Below are positions 52,156-61,705 of a stretch of 64,000 nt of DNA, in pieces. Numbering within the stretch: position 1 is the stretch's first letter; each line of letters starts with the position of its first letter. Below the pieces are notes generated by a model. That model saw nothing but the letters and a program-made list of their open reading frames with translations. It had not been told where the DNA came from and ran no database searches. The DNA comes from Lactiplantibacillus plantarum EGD-AQ4 (GTDB taxonomy: Bacteria > Bacillota > Bacilli > Lactobacillales > Lactobacillaceae): NCBI RefSeq assembly GCF_000463075.2, contig NZ_AVAQ01000001.1, forward strand, positions 434,001 to 498,000. The letters are read 5' to 3'. Both the position numbers and the translations under genes were made by a program.

Positions 52156-53505
52156 ATGGAAAATCAGCAGCTTGCCCGTAAATTAAAGCGGCGGCATGTT
52201 CAGATGATTGCACTGGGTGGTGCCATTGGGACGGGGTTATTTCTCGGTTCCGGCTCGGCCATCAAGCAGGCCGGACCGTCAATCTTGCTAGCCTACGCGA
52301 TTGGTGGGTTCTTCTGTTACTTGATGATGCGCGCGCTAGGTGAATTATTGCTTTCGGATACGCGGTTGCATTCATTTTTGGAATTCATCAACCGCTATTT
52401 AGGAAAACGGTTCGAATTCGCGATCGGTTGGACTTACTGGCTGTGTTGGATCAGTCTCGCGATGGCCGATCTGACCGCTAGTGGGATTTACATCCGTTAT
52501 TGGTTCCCGTGGATACCACAGTGGGTCACACCATTAATTATTATTTTAATCTTACTCGTATTTAATATGTTATCCGTCAGTGCTTTTGGCGAACTCGAAT
52601 ACTGGTTCTCGATGATCAAGGTCGTCGCCATCATTGCGTTGATCGTCACCGGTGCGATTTTGATTGGTTCATCCGCGCACGTCGGCGGTCAAACGGTGTC
52701 CGTCACTAATCTGGTCAGTCACGGCGGCTTTTTCCCTAAGGGCGTGCACGGCTTCTTGATGTCCTTCTCGCTGGTTATCTTTGCCTTTACCGGTATCGAA
52801 ATGGTCGGCATCACTGCTGGAGAAGCGGAAAATCCTGAAACGGAGTTGCCCCGCGCCATTAACAGTCTGCCAATTCGAATCTCATTCTTCTACGTTGGTG
52901 CGCTATTCGTGATTATGTCGATCTATCCCTGGGATCAGATCACGACCAGTCAGTCACCATTCGTGCAAGTCTTCAGTGATATCGGCATCAAGGCGGCCGC
53001 TAGCATCATTAACTTTGTCGTTTTGACTGCCGCCTTATCGGCCTGCAACAGTGCGATCTTCAGTACGAGTCGGACGTTGTTTACGTTAGCGCACGGTCAA
53101 AACGCACCGAAGTGGATGGGTAAGGTCAACCGTTACAACGTACCTGCACAGTCACTCTTGTTCTCATCACTGATTTTATTGATCATTGTGGCGCTCAATT
53201 ACGTGATTCCAAGTACCGTCTTCACGTTGATTTCCAACGTCGCCACCACCAATTTTATCATCGTCTGGTGTGCGCTACTCGTATGTCACTTGGTCTACAA
53301 ACGGACGGCGGCCAGTGCGGACAATCCGTTTAAACTACCGCTGTTCCCACTGTCGAACGTGGCGACGCTCGTCTTTTTCATCGCCGTCACCATTATTTTG
53401 TGTTTTGATACCGTCAATCGCTGGGCGGTCATCGGGTCAGTCGTCTGGTTCGTGGCGCTACTCGTGATCGAACGGGGGATGCATCGGGTGCAATCAGAAA
53501 ATTAA
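52156..53505 (+). CDS. Amino acid permease (AAT family, APC superfamily)
   Basis: This 449-residue permease has twelve helices. The AAT family signatures are MIALGGAIGTGLFLGSGSAI (about 15-34) and GEAENPETELPRAINSLPIRI (about 226-246), with the sequence after helix 1 typical of lysine/gamma-aminobutyrate or aromatic amino acid permeases. Consensus APC motif SACNSAIFSTSRTLFTLAHG is also seen. Uptake is proton-driven. AAAGGAAAGTTGAGG precedes the ATG. A strong terminator follows, and no catabolic gene is adjacent, so the substrate is open. Confidence 0.9.
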   Translation: MENQQLARKLKRRHVQMIALGGAIGTGLFLGSGSAIKQAGPSILLAYAIGGFFCYLMMRALGELLLSDTRLHSFLEFINRYLGKRFEFAIGWTYWLCWISLAMADLTASGIYIRYWFPWIPQWVTPLIIILILLVFNMLSVSAFGELEYWFSMIKVVAIIALIVTGAILIGSSAHVGGQTVSVTNLVSHGGFFPKGVHGFLMSFSLVIFAFTGIEMVGITAGEAENPETELPRAINSLPIRISFFYVGALFVIMSIYPWDQITTSQSPFVQVFSDIGIKAAASIINFVVLTAALSACNSAIFSTSRTLFTLAHGQNAPKWMGKVNRYNVPAQSLLFSSLILLIIVALNYVIPSTVFTLISNVATTNFIIVWCALLVCHLVYKRTAASADNPFKLPLFPLSNVATLVFFIAVTIILCFDTVNRWAVIGSVVWFVALLVIERGMHRVQSEN

Positions 53506-53518
53506 TTTAAATTAAAAG

Positions 53519-53581
53519 ACACCGCTAATCAGGACGATAACGCTAATTTACGTTAATTGGACTGCCTAGTGGTGTTTTTTT
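53519..53581 (+). terminator. Terminator after the amino acid permease gene
   Basis: ACACCGCTA (53519-53527) pairs with TAGTGGTGT (53567-53575, one G:U) around an inner AACG/CGTT stem, followed by a T-run. Confidence 0.85.
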
Positions 53582-53701
53582 GAGTGCAAACGGCGCGCAT
53601 TAAGCAGCCAATTATTCTATAATTAAGTCAATCAACTTGGACACCGCGGCTGACTTCGGCTCGCGGGCCAGTTGTGAATCATTATTGGGGAGGGGATTCA
53701 C

Positions 53702-54628
53702 ATGCGTTTTAAATCATTATTCGTCCTACCGCTCGCGCTCTTATTAGTTGGCTGTAGTACCAATCAGTCCACGACCAAAAGTGACGCCTCGTCGTCATCA
53801 GCACGCAAGACCACGACCGTTTCTAAGAAGGCCAGTGTTAAGCAGTCCAAAAAAGTAGCCGCTAAATCCGCGTCGAAAGCGTCAGCGACGTCGACGAGTC
53901 AAAAATCTAAAACGACGAGCAGTTCAAAGCAGTCCAGCACTGCGCAGTCGTCATCGTCTTCAAATTCTCAGTCGTCAACCAAGACCACAACAGCAACAAC
54001 GAGTGGCACGACCCGGTTAGCCACACTCAATCAGCAGCTGACCAAAGCATTGGGGAACGTCTTGCTACCACAAAGCGATGGTTTGACCAGTGGGAGTCAA
54101 AAGCTAAACGTCCGCTATCAAGGCAGTCAAGCGAACTACACGGTCAGCTACAGCGTTGGTCAGACGGCGCAAGCCTTTAATAGCAAGGCGGTTGCTAAAG
54201 AAACGCCGTATGCCACGGTCAATAAGAAGACCTACGCATCTAATCAGGCGGCGGCCCAGGCAGTTGGTCACCGCAACGCATCAGATGCCAAGGGGCTACC
54301 AACCGTCGATTTAGGCCATCAGATCACCGGATACCTCGATTCAGGTGCCGGCCAGCGCTATATTTTGTGGAACGAGGGCCAGTGGTCATTACAAGTCCAC
54401 ACTTATACCACACAAAATGACTCAGGGGTCGCGTTAGCCAAACAAACGGTCAACACCCTTGAAAGTTACTATTTGCCTGCACCTAAGTCGGTCGGGTCAA
54501 TTCAGCTAGAGGCAATCTCCACGGATGGCTTACGACAAGTGATTCAGTGGCAAGCTGGACGAGTGGTCTACAAAGTGAGTGCCCATGACGCCACCACGGC
54601 AATCAAACTTGTTGCTAGCATGCAATAA
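53702..54628 (+). CDS. Lipoprotein with Ser/Lys-rich linker
   Basis: This 308-residue exported lipoprotein has a signal peptide with a clear lipobox (LLLVGCSTN, Cys at about residue 18), so it is processed by Lgt and by LspA (encoded at 26,810). Residues about 20-95 are a Ser/Lys/Thr low-complexity spacer. The rest is a beta-rich extracellular domain of about 200 residues with no recognised family (LATLNQQLTKALGNVLLPQ, GHQITGYLDSGAGQRYILWNEGQWSLQ). A strong AGGGGA ribosome site is present. It may be a surface ligand-binding protein; the spacer extends it beyond the wall. Confidence 0.75.
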   Translation: MRFKSLFVLPLALLLVGCSTNQSTTKSDASSSSARKTTTVSKKASVKQSKKVAAKSASKASATSTSQKSKTTSSSKQSSTAQSSSSSNSQSSTKTTTATTSGTTRLATLNQQLTKALGNVLLPQSDGLTSGSQKLNVRYQGSQANYTVSYSVGQTAQAFNSKAVAKETPYATVNKKTYASNQAAAQAVGHRNASDAKGLPTVDLGHQITGYLDSGAGQRYILWNEGQWSLQVHTYTTQNDSGVALAKQTVNTLESYYLPAPKSVGSIQLEAISTDGLRQVIQWQAGRVVYKVSAHDATTAIKLVASMQ

Positions 54629-54680
54629 GTCAATTTAAATCTAAATAGCTTACTGGCGGATGTCCTTGCCAGTGAGTCGA

Positions 54681-54730
54681 CCAAAAAGGCTGTGTCGCGG
54701 ATGGTTAGTCCGGGAACACAGCCTTTTTGG
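54681..54730. terminator. Terminator after the lipoprotein gene
   Basis: CCAAAAAGGCTGTGT and ACACAGCCTTTTTGG form a perfect 15-bp stem with A and T tracts at opposite ends. Confidence 0.9.
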
Positions 54731-54868
54731 TGTGCTAATCGCAATTGTTAGTCAACCAGTCGGCACGGGATTAGTGGCGGTTGCTAGTTTGAACAATGTT
54801 AGCAGTTGGTACGTCCAATGCTGTTAATTAGCCCGCGTGTTGGTATTGAGCATCTGGCCAGCTGACGA

Positions 54869-55213
54869 CTATGATCGTGGTGTCCGTAACTGGCGCTCCA
54901 AGTCCACCGTATTTTTCAAAATCAAGTCTTGGTCCGCCAAAGCGATAATCCGGTGATGCGTCAAAACTTCAGAATCGACTAACGATTGGTAGATGTTGGC
55001 TGCCACGACCCAACTGGTATCGGTATCATAGTCGCGGGCATGCAATAAGTCATAGCCGTCGCTGGTATCGAGATAGACTTGAAAGCCGATGCCTAAGCGT
55101 GCCTGAAGTCGTTTGGCATAGCGTTGATATAGCGCCCGATTAGCAGCTGCATCAGGCGTTGGCCCGACGATGCGGTCACCTAACTGTAAGGTTGAAACTA
55201 AGCGTACTTGCAT
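54869..55213 (-). CDS. Hypothetical protein, 114 residues
   Basis: I do not recognise the family. The protein is soluble, with a helix of alternating charge (AANRALYQRYAKRLQARLG, about 23-41), a strand region (FQVYLDTSDGYDLLHARDYD), and a C-terminal helical part. AAAGGAGG precedes the ATG at good spacing, so expression is likely. It is a solitary minus-strand gene upstream of the lactate permease operon and could be co-transcribed only if the terminator at 55270-55311 is passed. Nothing suggests secretion. Confidence 0.65.
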   Translation of the reverse strand: MQVRLVSTLQLGDRIVGPTPDAAANRALYQRYAKRLQARLGIGFQVYLDTSDGYDLLHARDYDTDTSWVVAANIYQSLVDSEVLTHHRIIALADQDLILKNTVDLERQLRTPRS

Positions 55214-55269
55214 GTTCCGGACCTCCTTTACGTTGAAAATGCTAACCTTATTTTAGGCTAAACATCGGT

Positions 55270-55311
55270 AAAAATAAAGACACGCGGATGACTGAGGGTC
55301 AACGCGTGTCT
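55270..55311 (-). terminator. Terminator of the lactate permease operon
   Basis: AGACACGCG (55278-55286) pairs with CGCGTGTCT (55303-55311); in the minus direction TTTATTTTT follows. It lies 17 bases past the lactate permease stop. Confidence 0.85.
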
Positions 55312-55328
55312 AACAAGTGATCAATAGA

Positions 55329-56921
55329 TTAAACTAGAATGTTAATAAGCACTAAGCCGGCTAAACCAATCAACAAGGCGTAACCGAGTCCCGGCAGCAA
55401 GGTTTTACGAAGAATCGCGCCTTCCTGACCACTGAGGCCAACGACTGAACTTACGGCAACAATATTGTGGACACAGATCATGTTACCAGCAGCCGCACCG
55501 ACCAATTGCGCGGCTAAGATGACGGTCGTACTTAAGTTGGCATTAGCTGCGATGTCGGCTTGAATCTGCGCAAACGTCAACGTGGAGACCGTGGTACTAC
55601 CAGTGACAAACGCGCCCAGTTGACCAAGAAACGGTGCCATGATGATCCAGACACCAGCCAGGTATTTAGCCACAAACTTGGCAATATACATCGGCATGCT
55701 GGGTAGATCCGCCTGATTCAGACCAGAATTGGTAAAGACCTGAACCATGATCAGCGTGACGCCTAATGCAATCGCGGTGTTGCCCATTGAGCGAACGACG
55801 GTACTGGCAGTCGGCAGCAAGGGCTTTAGTGAACGTGCTTGTACCAGTAAGCCAATAATCGCCGCAATTGCTAAAATCGTTCCGGGTGAGTATAACAGTT
55901 CCCAATCAGAATTGATTTGACTGTAGCCTAAGATATTCGTCCAAGACAAATTGAGATAGTGCGTCATGGCCGTTTTTAATGGCGTGAAGACCCGACTAGC
56001 TAGAAGTAACAGCACCACCAGTAAATAGGGGAACCAGGCCGTGACCAGACTCATCTGATGCTTTTCAGCCGGCTGTGGGGCGTTACCATCCGTCCGCCAC
56101 GGGGTGGTTTGAATCGTCTTTGGCAACAGCCACCTGAACCGAATCGTGACGATGGCAACCACCAACGTGCCCAGCGGTGCGATGATTGAAACAAATTCAT
56201 ACCCAATCATCCAAACGGTCAGTAGTGCCAAACAACTGTACACAAATCCGATGACTAACGCCCATGGCAAGGTGGTCAGCCACTGCTTGAAGCGGTGCGC
56301 CTTAGGGCCAAACCAGAGAATCAAAATTAAAATCAGCACAGCCGGCATTAACGCGCCCACGAACAAATCGAGCTGTGTGATTCGCAAGCCAATCGCGTTG
56401 AGCAAGCTCGTTTTTTCAGTCACATTGCTGAGTCCAACAGTCAAGGGTGTGCCGACCGCGCCAAACGCAGCCGGGGTCGAATCCGCAACCAATGCTAAAA
56501 TCACCGCTGCCATTGGTGAAAAGCCCAAGGCAATCAATAGCGGTGCTGTGACCATCGCTGGGGTCCCAAAGCCGGAGACCCCTTCAATCAATCCGCCAAA
56601 CAAGAAGGCGACTAAGACTGTTTGAAGCCGCATGTCCGCTGACAAGGCCTGAAAGCCCTGATTAATGCGGTCGATGGCCCCAGTGGCGCGTAAACAATTC
56701 AGCATTAGTAGTGCGCCAAACAAAATCCACAAAATTGGTAACGCCTTATGAATCGCTTGTAAGATCGAAGCGGTGATCACCGTTGGACTGAGATGCCAGA
56801 AAAAATAGCCGGTTACGATCACGACTAACGCACTGAGACTCATCCCACGTGTTGCAGATAAATTGAGGCCACCAAGTAAAATCAGTGGCAGAATAATAGC
56901 CGCACTAGCAACAAGAATCAT
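55329..56921 (-). CDS. L-lactate permease (LctP family)
   Basis: This 530-residue transporter has twelve or more helices and the LctP pattern. It shows ASILQAIHKALPILWILFGALLMLNCLRATGAI (about 53-85), the FLFGGLIEGVSGFGTPAMVTAPLLIALGFSPMAAVILALVADSTPAAFGAVGTPLTVGL block (about 109-167) and FVTGSTTVSTLTFAQIQ near the C-terminus. It exchanges lactate or glycolate with protons. AGGAGG precedes the ATG. It is followed by its own terminator and lies 33 bases downstream of the MFS-like gene, so both may be one transcript. In lactic acid bacteria it may serve lactate export or re-uptake. Confidence 0.92.
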   Translation of the reverse strand: MILVASAAIILPLILLGGLNLSATRGMSLSALVVIVTGYFFWHLSPTVITASILQAIHKALPILWILFGALLMLNCLRATGAIDRINQGFQALSADMRLQTVLVAFLFGGLIEGVSGFGTPAMVTAPLLIALGFSPMAAVILALVADSTPAAFGAVGTPLTVGLSNVTEKTSLLNAIGLRITQLDLFVGALMPAVLILILILWFGPKAHRFKQWLTTLPWALVIGFVYSCLALLTVWMIGYEFVSIIAPLGTLVVAIVTIRFRWLLPKTIQTTPWRTDGNAPQPAEKHQMSLVTAWFPYLLVVLLLLASRVFTPLKTAMTHYLNLSWTNILGYSQINSDWELLYSPGTILAIAAIIGLLVQARSLKPLLPTASTVVRSMGNTAIALGVTLIMVQVFTNSGLNQADLPSMPMYIAKFVAKYLAGVWIIMAPFLGQLGAFVTGSTTVSTLTFAQIQADIAANANLSTTVILAAQLVGAAAGNMICVHNIVAVSSVVGLSGQEGAILRKTLLPGLGYALLIGLAGLVLINILV

Positions 56922-56954
56922 GGACGGAAAACCTCCTTTTTACGATAATCACGC

Positions 56955-58292
56955 TTATTCACGCTTGAAGTAGCGTTGTCCGTAGAGCGTGACCAGGGAG
57001 ACAATGAGTGAAATCACAGCAAGTGGCCAGACCATCCCGACCAGGTAAGTGTTTTTGAGGGCTACTGAACTCGGGTTGAAAAAGTGCATCAAATCCAAGT
57101 GTTTGAGACTACTGGTAATGACCAATAGACCGAAGAAGCACAGCTGACATAACAGCCCGCCATAGGTCGAAAAGCGGTATTTATGAATGATGGCCAAATC
57201 AGGGTCATCCACCTCTGCAGCATAAACACTCGTGTTGATTGCGGGATTCTCAAACCCGACGTACAGTGAAATCAGTAGTAGGCCAACGACGTACAACACG
57301 GGTTGCGCCGTGACGACTAACACGTGACCCAGAATTAGGCCAATCCTTGCCAGCCGGGTGGCCTGTTGCGAATCGCGGTGAGCCAGAGCTTGGTAGAGCG
57401 GATGCCCAGTTTCAAACCCGAGTAGATAAATGGCAAACACCAAATACATCCCCATCTTGCCGAAGACAAACACGCCAAAGAAACTATTAAACAGTAAGAC
57501 GAAGCTCAGTAGGAAGCCGCGGTTCACGATGCGCAGCTTATTTGCGGGCATTGCTTGCCAGTCAGCAGCCAATTCTAAGTTGAGTAAAATAATGGCAACA
57601 ACAATAATCGCAAGTACGGCTGGTAATGCGATTTGTATCGTCGCTTTCCGGAGTAGCGTTAAGAGACCAATCACTGCAAAGAAGATGATGAAGACCGCGA
57701 CCCGCCACGGTTTGATGGGCCGAGCGTCGGCGGCCTGATGTGCGTTGTAAAAGGCTAACGAGAAACGGCTGAGTAATCGGCCAGCGGGTAACGCAATAAT
57801 GAATAACAACGCGAGAATCGCAAAGGCCAGGCGATAGCCCCAACCGAGGGCGAAATCTAGGCCAAATAATACACCGAGCGCCGCAAAAATCAACCAGTAG
57901 AACCGTTTAAGCTTAAAATCGGTTTGCTGGGACAAATGGAGCTTGATAGTTAAAAAGTAGGGCCAAATGTTGGCGGATGTGTAGCCTAAAAATAGGGCAC
58001 CAATCAGGACAACAACTAAATTAGCAGTCAAACAAAACAGTAGGCTACCGATCGCACCGAGCCAAAGACAGATCAGCAGGTAGCTGCTAGCCTTAAGATT
58101 CAAATGCTTGGTGCCAAAAACACTAGCCGCCCGTGCCACATAAAAGACCACGATGGCAGCCAAGTAATTGGCATTGTGGGTCTGCTGGTATTTAAACAGA
58201 ATCAAAACATAGGGCAGGACAATGCCAACGTTTGCCAGGAAATTCAGGGTCGCAACGGAAAAGTCCAGTCCAGAATGTCGTATACGAGTCAA
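56955..58292 (-). CDS. MFS-like 12-helix membrane protein
   Basis: This 445-residue protein has twelve helices but weak MFS motifs: after helix 2 the loop reads GTKHLNLKASSY, not the GxxxDRxGRR consensus. VVLIGALFLGYTSANIWPYFLTIKLHLSQ (about 89-117) is the helix 4 region, and helix 7 follows a long Arg-rich loop (AADARPIKPWRV). Three or four Glu/Asp residues are buried (ENPAINTSVYAAEVDDP). The start codon is uncertain: TTG 58292 lacks a strong ribosome site. It is upstream of the lactate permease and possibly co-transcribed, so it may transport a related organic acid or peptide; that is inference. Confidence 0.75.
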   Translation of the reverse strand: MTRIRHSGLDFSVATLNFLANVGIVLPYVLILFKYQQTHNANYLAAIVVFYVARAASVFGTKHLNLKASSYLLICLWLGAIGSLLFCLTANLVVVLIGALFLGYTSANIWPYFLTIKLHLSQQTDFKLKRFYWLIFAALGVLFGLDFALGWGYRLAFAILALLFIIALPAGRLLSRFSLAFYNAHQAADARPIKPWRVAVFIIFFAVIGLLTLLRKATIQIALPAVLAIIVVAIILLNLELAADWQAMPANKLRIVNRGFLLSFVLLFNSFFGVFVFGKMGMYLVFAIYLLGFETGHPLYQALAHRDSQQATRLARIGLILGHVLVVTAQPVLYVVGLLLISLYVGFENPAINTSVYAAEVDDPDLAIIHKYRFSTYGGLLCQLCFFGLLVITSSLKHLDLMHFFNPSSVALKNTYLVGMVWPLAVISLIVSLVTLYGQRYFKRE

Positions 58293-58851
58293 AAATAATC
58301 ACAACCATTTCGTTAGTTTTCTAGGGCTAGTATACCAATTAATGGCAGTTAATGCTGGCATAAAGGCATACTTGCATCGTTTAATAGGTCAATATAAGTA
58401 TTGAACTTAAACTTGCATCAATATAATTATGTAAGGTGTTACTTTAACTAAACTGCAACCTAAAAACATCATCTCTAGGCACATTTACCAACATGGGCAT
58501 TCCATTGCATATCCAAGGTCGGTCGTTCATAATAGTCGTAGTTAGAAAGTCAACTAACAAACAGTGCGATTCAAGCATACCACTAATGACAAAATGAGGA
58601 AACATTACTAATTCTTTATGAATTGCCCCTTGTCTGGATGGTTCGAATTGTACTAGATTAGAGATGTTATGGAATTAAACTGATCGACTTGCTAAATTGT
58701 TGACAACCAATTAATTTAACCCGGCAAAACTGCCAATATGCGTCGCCTGAACGTCTGAAATCGATGGTTATTACAATTAAGTTCATAAAAAATCCATAAT
58801 TTATGTTTATAATTGCCAAATAATACGTACCATGAATGGAGTAATGTTGAT
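58293..58851. other. AT-rich non-coding region ahead of the teichoic acid cluster
   Basis: No gene is supported here. The region is distinctly AT-rich compared with both sides and holds likely promoters for the divergent MFS-like gene and tarIJKL. The two 60-codon frames have no ribosome sites or family features. Confidence 0.6.
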
Positions 58852-59553
58852 ATGATTTATGCACAGATTTTAGCTGGCGGCAAAGGGACCCGGATGGGAA
58901 ACGTCCCAATGCCAAAACAATTTTTGACCTTAGCAGACAAACCAATTCTAATTCACACCATTGAAAAGTTTGTCTTAGAATCACGATTTGACGCAATCTT
59001 GGTCGTTTGTCCAGCTGACTGGTTAAGTCACACGCAGGACTTGATTAAAAAGTACATTTCAGACGAACGGGTGCACGTCGTCACTGGTGGTTCTGAACGT
59101 AACGAAACGCTGATGAAGGGCATTGAATATATTCAGGAAAATTATGGGTCACATGATGATGATATCGTTGTCACTCACGATGCCGTGCGCCCATTTATTA
59201 CGCAGCGGATCATCAATGATAATATTGAAGCTGCATTACAGCATGCCGCAGTTGACACTGTCGTACCCGCGATTGATACGATCGTTCAAGGGACAGAAGG
59301 CAAAATCGACGATATTCCAGTTCGCTCGACGATGTATCAGGGCCAGACGCCTCAAAGCTTTAACATTAAGACCTTAGTGAACTCATACAACGCCTTGACT
59401 GACGCCCAAAAAGCCACATTATCGGATTCATGCAAAATTTGTTTATTGGCCGGTGAAGAAGTGACCATGGTGCGTGGCGAAAACTATAACTTTAAAATCA
59501 CTACACCTTATGATTTACGAGTTGCATCTGCTTTAGTAGAAACGAGGGACTAG
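58852..59553 (+). CDS. tarI: Ribitol-5-phosphate cytidylyltransferase
   Basis: This protein of about 233 residues is of the IspD/TarI type, which makes CDP-ribitol from CTP and D-ribitol 5-phosphate for poly(ribitol phosphate) wall teichoic acid. It has IYAQILAGGKGTRMGNVPMPKQFL (nucleotide loop, about 2-25), VVCPADWLSH, VTGGSERNETLMKGI and HDAVRPFIT. The TarI subgroup is favoured over IspD by the PKQFLTLADKPILIHTIEKF stretch and the location upstream of tarJ. ATG 58852 is chosen since ATGGAGTAA lies about nine bases before it. It is the first gene of tarIJKL. Confidence 0.93.
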   Translation: MIYAQILAGGKGTRMGNVPMPKQFLTLADKPILIHTIEKFVLESRFDAILVVCPADWLSHTQDLIKKYISDERVHVVTGGSERNETLMKGIEYIQENYGSHDDDIVVTHDAVRPFITQRIINDNIEAALQHAAVDTVVPAIDTIVQGTEGKIDDIPVRSTMYQGQTPQSFNIKTLVNSYNALTDAQKATLSDSCKICLLAGEEVTMVRGENYNFKITTPYDLRVASALVETRD

Positions 59554-59554
59554 T

Positions 59555-60580
59555 ATGTTAAATCAAGTTTATCGATTAGTGGATCCTCGTCAGATTGAAG
59601 TTCAGACCGTCGCGGAAGAAATTACTGATAATGATATTGTGGTACGCCCAAAATATTTATCCGTTTGCCATGCGGATACACGCTATTTCACTGGGCAGCG
59701 TCCACAAGCGACATTACGGCAAAAACTACCGATGGCTTTGATTCATGAAGGTGTTGGTGAAGTGGTCAAAGATCCCCAGAATAAATTTAAGCCGGGGACG
59801 CTAGTGGCAATGGTCCCTAACACCCCATTTGAAACGGATCCAATTATCAAGGAGAACTACTTACCAACTTCCAAGTTCCGTTCCAGTGGTTATGATGGTT
59901 TTATGCAAGAGTATGTCACGCTTCATCGCGATCGGGCAATCGTTGTGCCAGATAACTTTGACCACCAAATGTCAGCTTTCATCGAAATGGTCTCCGTTGG
60001 GGTGCACGCATTGACTCAACTTGAAGCCGTCATGGATGCCGACCGTAAAATCATCGGTATCTGGGGTGACGGTAATCTTGGTTTTATCACGGCCACGTTA
60101 GTCAAACAGATCTTTCCAGATAGCCAGTTGATGATTTTTGGACGTCACCGTTCAAAACTGGATTATTTCTCATTTGCCGACAAGACTTACTTGGTTGATG
60201 ATATTCCAAGCGATTTACAAGTTAGTCAGGCCCTTGAATGTACTGGTGGCCGCGGTAGCGAATCAGCAATCGCCCAAATCATTCAGCACATTCGTCCAAT
60301 GGGCACGGCCATTTTAATGGGTGTCTCTGAAGATCCAGTTGGCATCGATACGCGCTCCGTTTTAGCTGAAGGTTTGACGCTGCGCGGCGTTAGTCGGAGT
60401 GGTCGCGCTGATTTCCAACGGGCCATCGATATTTTGACCAAGAGCCCGGTTACTCGTGAACGGCTGCAGAACTTAGTCGGCTTCACCCGCAAAGTCAGCA
60501 CGATTCAAGACATTACCGATTTCTTTGAAGGCGCCCTAACCAATTATTGGGGCAAGGCGGTGATGGAGTGGGACGTTTAA
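59555..60580 (+). CDS. tarJ: Ribulose-5-phosphate reductase TarJ
   Basis: This 341-residue zinc alcohol dehydrogenase-like protein reduces D-ribulose 5-phosphate to D-ribitol 5-phosphate with NADPH, supplying TarI. It has the medium-chain dehydrogenase fold: CHADTRYFTGQRP near the catalytic zinc region, HEGVGEVVKDP, and a Rossmann motif in IIGIWGDGNLGFITATLV (about 165-182). Length matches TarJ of Bacillus subtilis/S. aureus. It starts two bases after tarI and overlaps tarK by 13 bases. Together with TarI it forms the CDP-ribitol synthase complex. Confidence 0.92.
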   Translation: MLNQVYRLVDPRQIEVQTVAEEITDNDIVVRPKYLSVCHADTRYFTGQRPQATLRQKLPMALIHEGVGEVVKDPQNKFKPGTLVAMVPNTPFETDPIIKENYLPTSKFRSSGYDGFMQEYVTLHRDRAIVVPDNFDHQMSAFIEMVSVGVHALTQLEAVMDADRKIIGIWGDGNLGFITATLVKQIFPDSQLMIFGRHRSKLDYFSFADKTYLVDDIPSDLQVSQALECTGGRGSESAIAQIIQHIRPMGTAILMGVSEDPVGIDTRSVLAEGLTLRGVSRSGRADFQRAIDILTKSPVTRERLQNLVGFTRKVSTIQDITDFFEGALTNYWGKAVMEWDV

Positions 60581-61680
60581 ATTTAAAAACGTTAAAGCTT
60601 TCATTACTGCGAGCTAGTTTTAATGGCCTATATCAACTATTCTATTGGCTGGGCGGTCCCAAGCAACATCGGGTCACGTTTGCGACGATGCGGAGTCCTG
60701 AACTCACCGATAATCTTAAAGTCCTACATGCTAAGTTCGTGGAAGACAGCGACATGGATTTGAAAGTTTTCTGCTATCATTATGACCGGACCTTTAAAAG
60801 CAAAATTGGCTTTTTATTGGCGTCAGTTCAGGCATTACGGCTGCTGGCACGCTCAGAAATATTTATCATCGATGATTATTTTTTTCCACTGTATGCGATC
60901 AATAAGCATTCTAATAATCAGGTCGTACAATTGTGGCATGCCATTGGCTCATTAAAACACTTTGGCCTCAGCTTGCCGACCGCTGATGATAGCGTGATCA
61001 AACCACATACCAATTATGATTGGGTATTCATCAACTCAGAAGTGGATAAACCAGCCTACGTGTCGGCATTTGATGTTCAGCCGGACCATGTAATTGCAAC
61101 CGGGGAACCAATGATGGATGCGTTGATGGCGCAACACCCAGAGTCACACACTGGGGCCAAGCGTTTGCTGTACTCGCCGACTTATCGGCCAGATGCAAAT
61201 GGTGAGGCACAAGTGTTACACTATATACATGAGTTGATTGCGGCTAGTGAACAGCTCAAACAACCGTGGGAAATTTATATCTCTTTGCACCCATATCTCA
61301 GCATGCCTGAGTGGCAGTTACCTGGTAACGTGCATATTTTCCAAGATGCCACCCGGGTTAAGCAATTGATGCCAACGATTGATGTGTTTGTGACCGACTA
61401 TTCGTCATTATCGCTTAATTTTAGCTATTTTGAGCGACCAATTTTGCTATTTACGCCTGATTATGAGCAGTACATGGCCAAAAATGGCTTTTACGTCGAT
61501 TATTATCACTATCTGGGCGCACCACACTTCGATGAGGCAAGTGCACTTATGGCCTTCGTTGCCAATGATTTGGGTCAACTCGATTTAAGCTACGTTCACG
61601 AGTTGAAGCAAAAGACATTTCCACATCAGGACGGACACAACGCCCAACGAGTGTTTCAATTCTTAATGAAACAACTCTAA
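60568..61680 (+). CDS. tarK: Teichoic acid glycerol/ribitol phosphotransferase TarK-type
   Basis: This protein of about 370 residues belongs to the CDP-glycerol:poly(glycerophosphate) glycerophosphotransferase family. It has VQLWHAIGSLKHFG (about 120-133, catalytic His in QLWHA), RLLYSPTYRP (about 205-214), ISLHP and FVTDYSSLSLNFSYFERPILLF (about 275-296, DYSS). It is the size of single-domain primases, about 60 percent of TarL. It therefore may prime the chain by adding the first ribitol phosphate. GTG 60568 is chosen; the longer TTG start would overlap tarJ further. The order tarI-tarJ-tarK-tarL matches L. plantarum. Confidence 0.85.
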   Translation: MGRLNLKTLKLSLLRASFNGLYQLFYWLGGPKQHRVTFATMRSPELTDNLKVLHAKFVEDSDMDLKVFCYHYDRTFKSKIGFLLASVQALRLLARSEIFIIDDYFFPLYAINKHSNNQVVQLWHAIGSLKHFGLSLPTADDSVIKPHTNYDWVFINSEVDKPAYVSAFDVQPDHVIATGEPMMDALMAQHPESHTGAKRLLYSPTYRPDANGEAQVLHYIHELIAASEQLKQPWEIYISLHPYLSMPEWQLPGNVHIFQDATRVKQLMPTIDVFVTDYSSLSLNFSYFERPILLFTPDYEQYMAKNGFYVDYYHYLGAPHFDEASALMAFVANDLGQLDLSYVHELKQKTFPHQDGHNAQRVFQFLMKQL

Positions 61681-61705
61681 TTATCTAGTAGGGAGCGCAT
61701 AATTT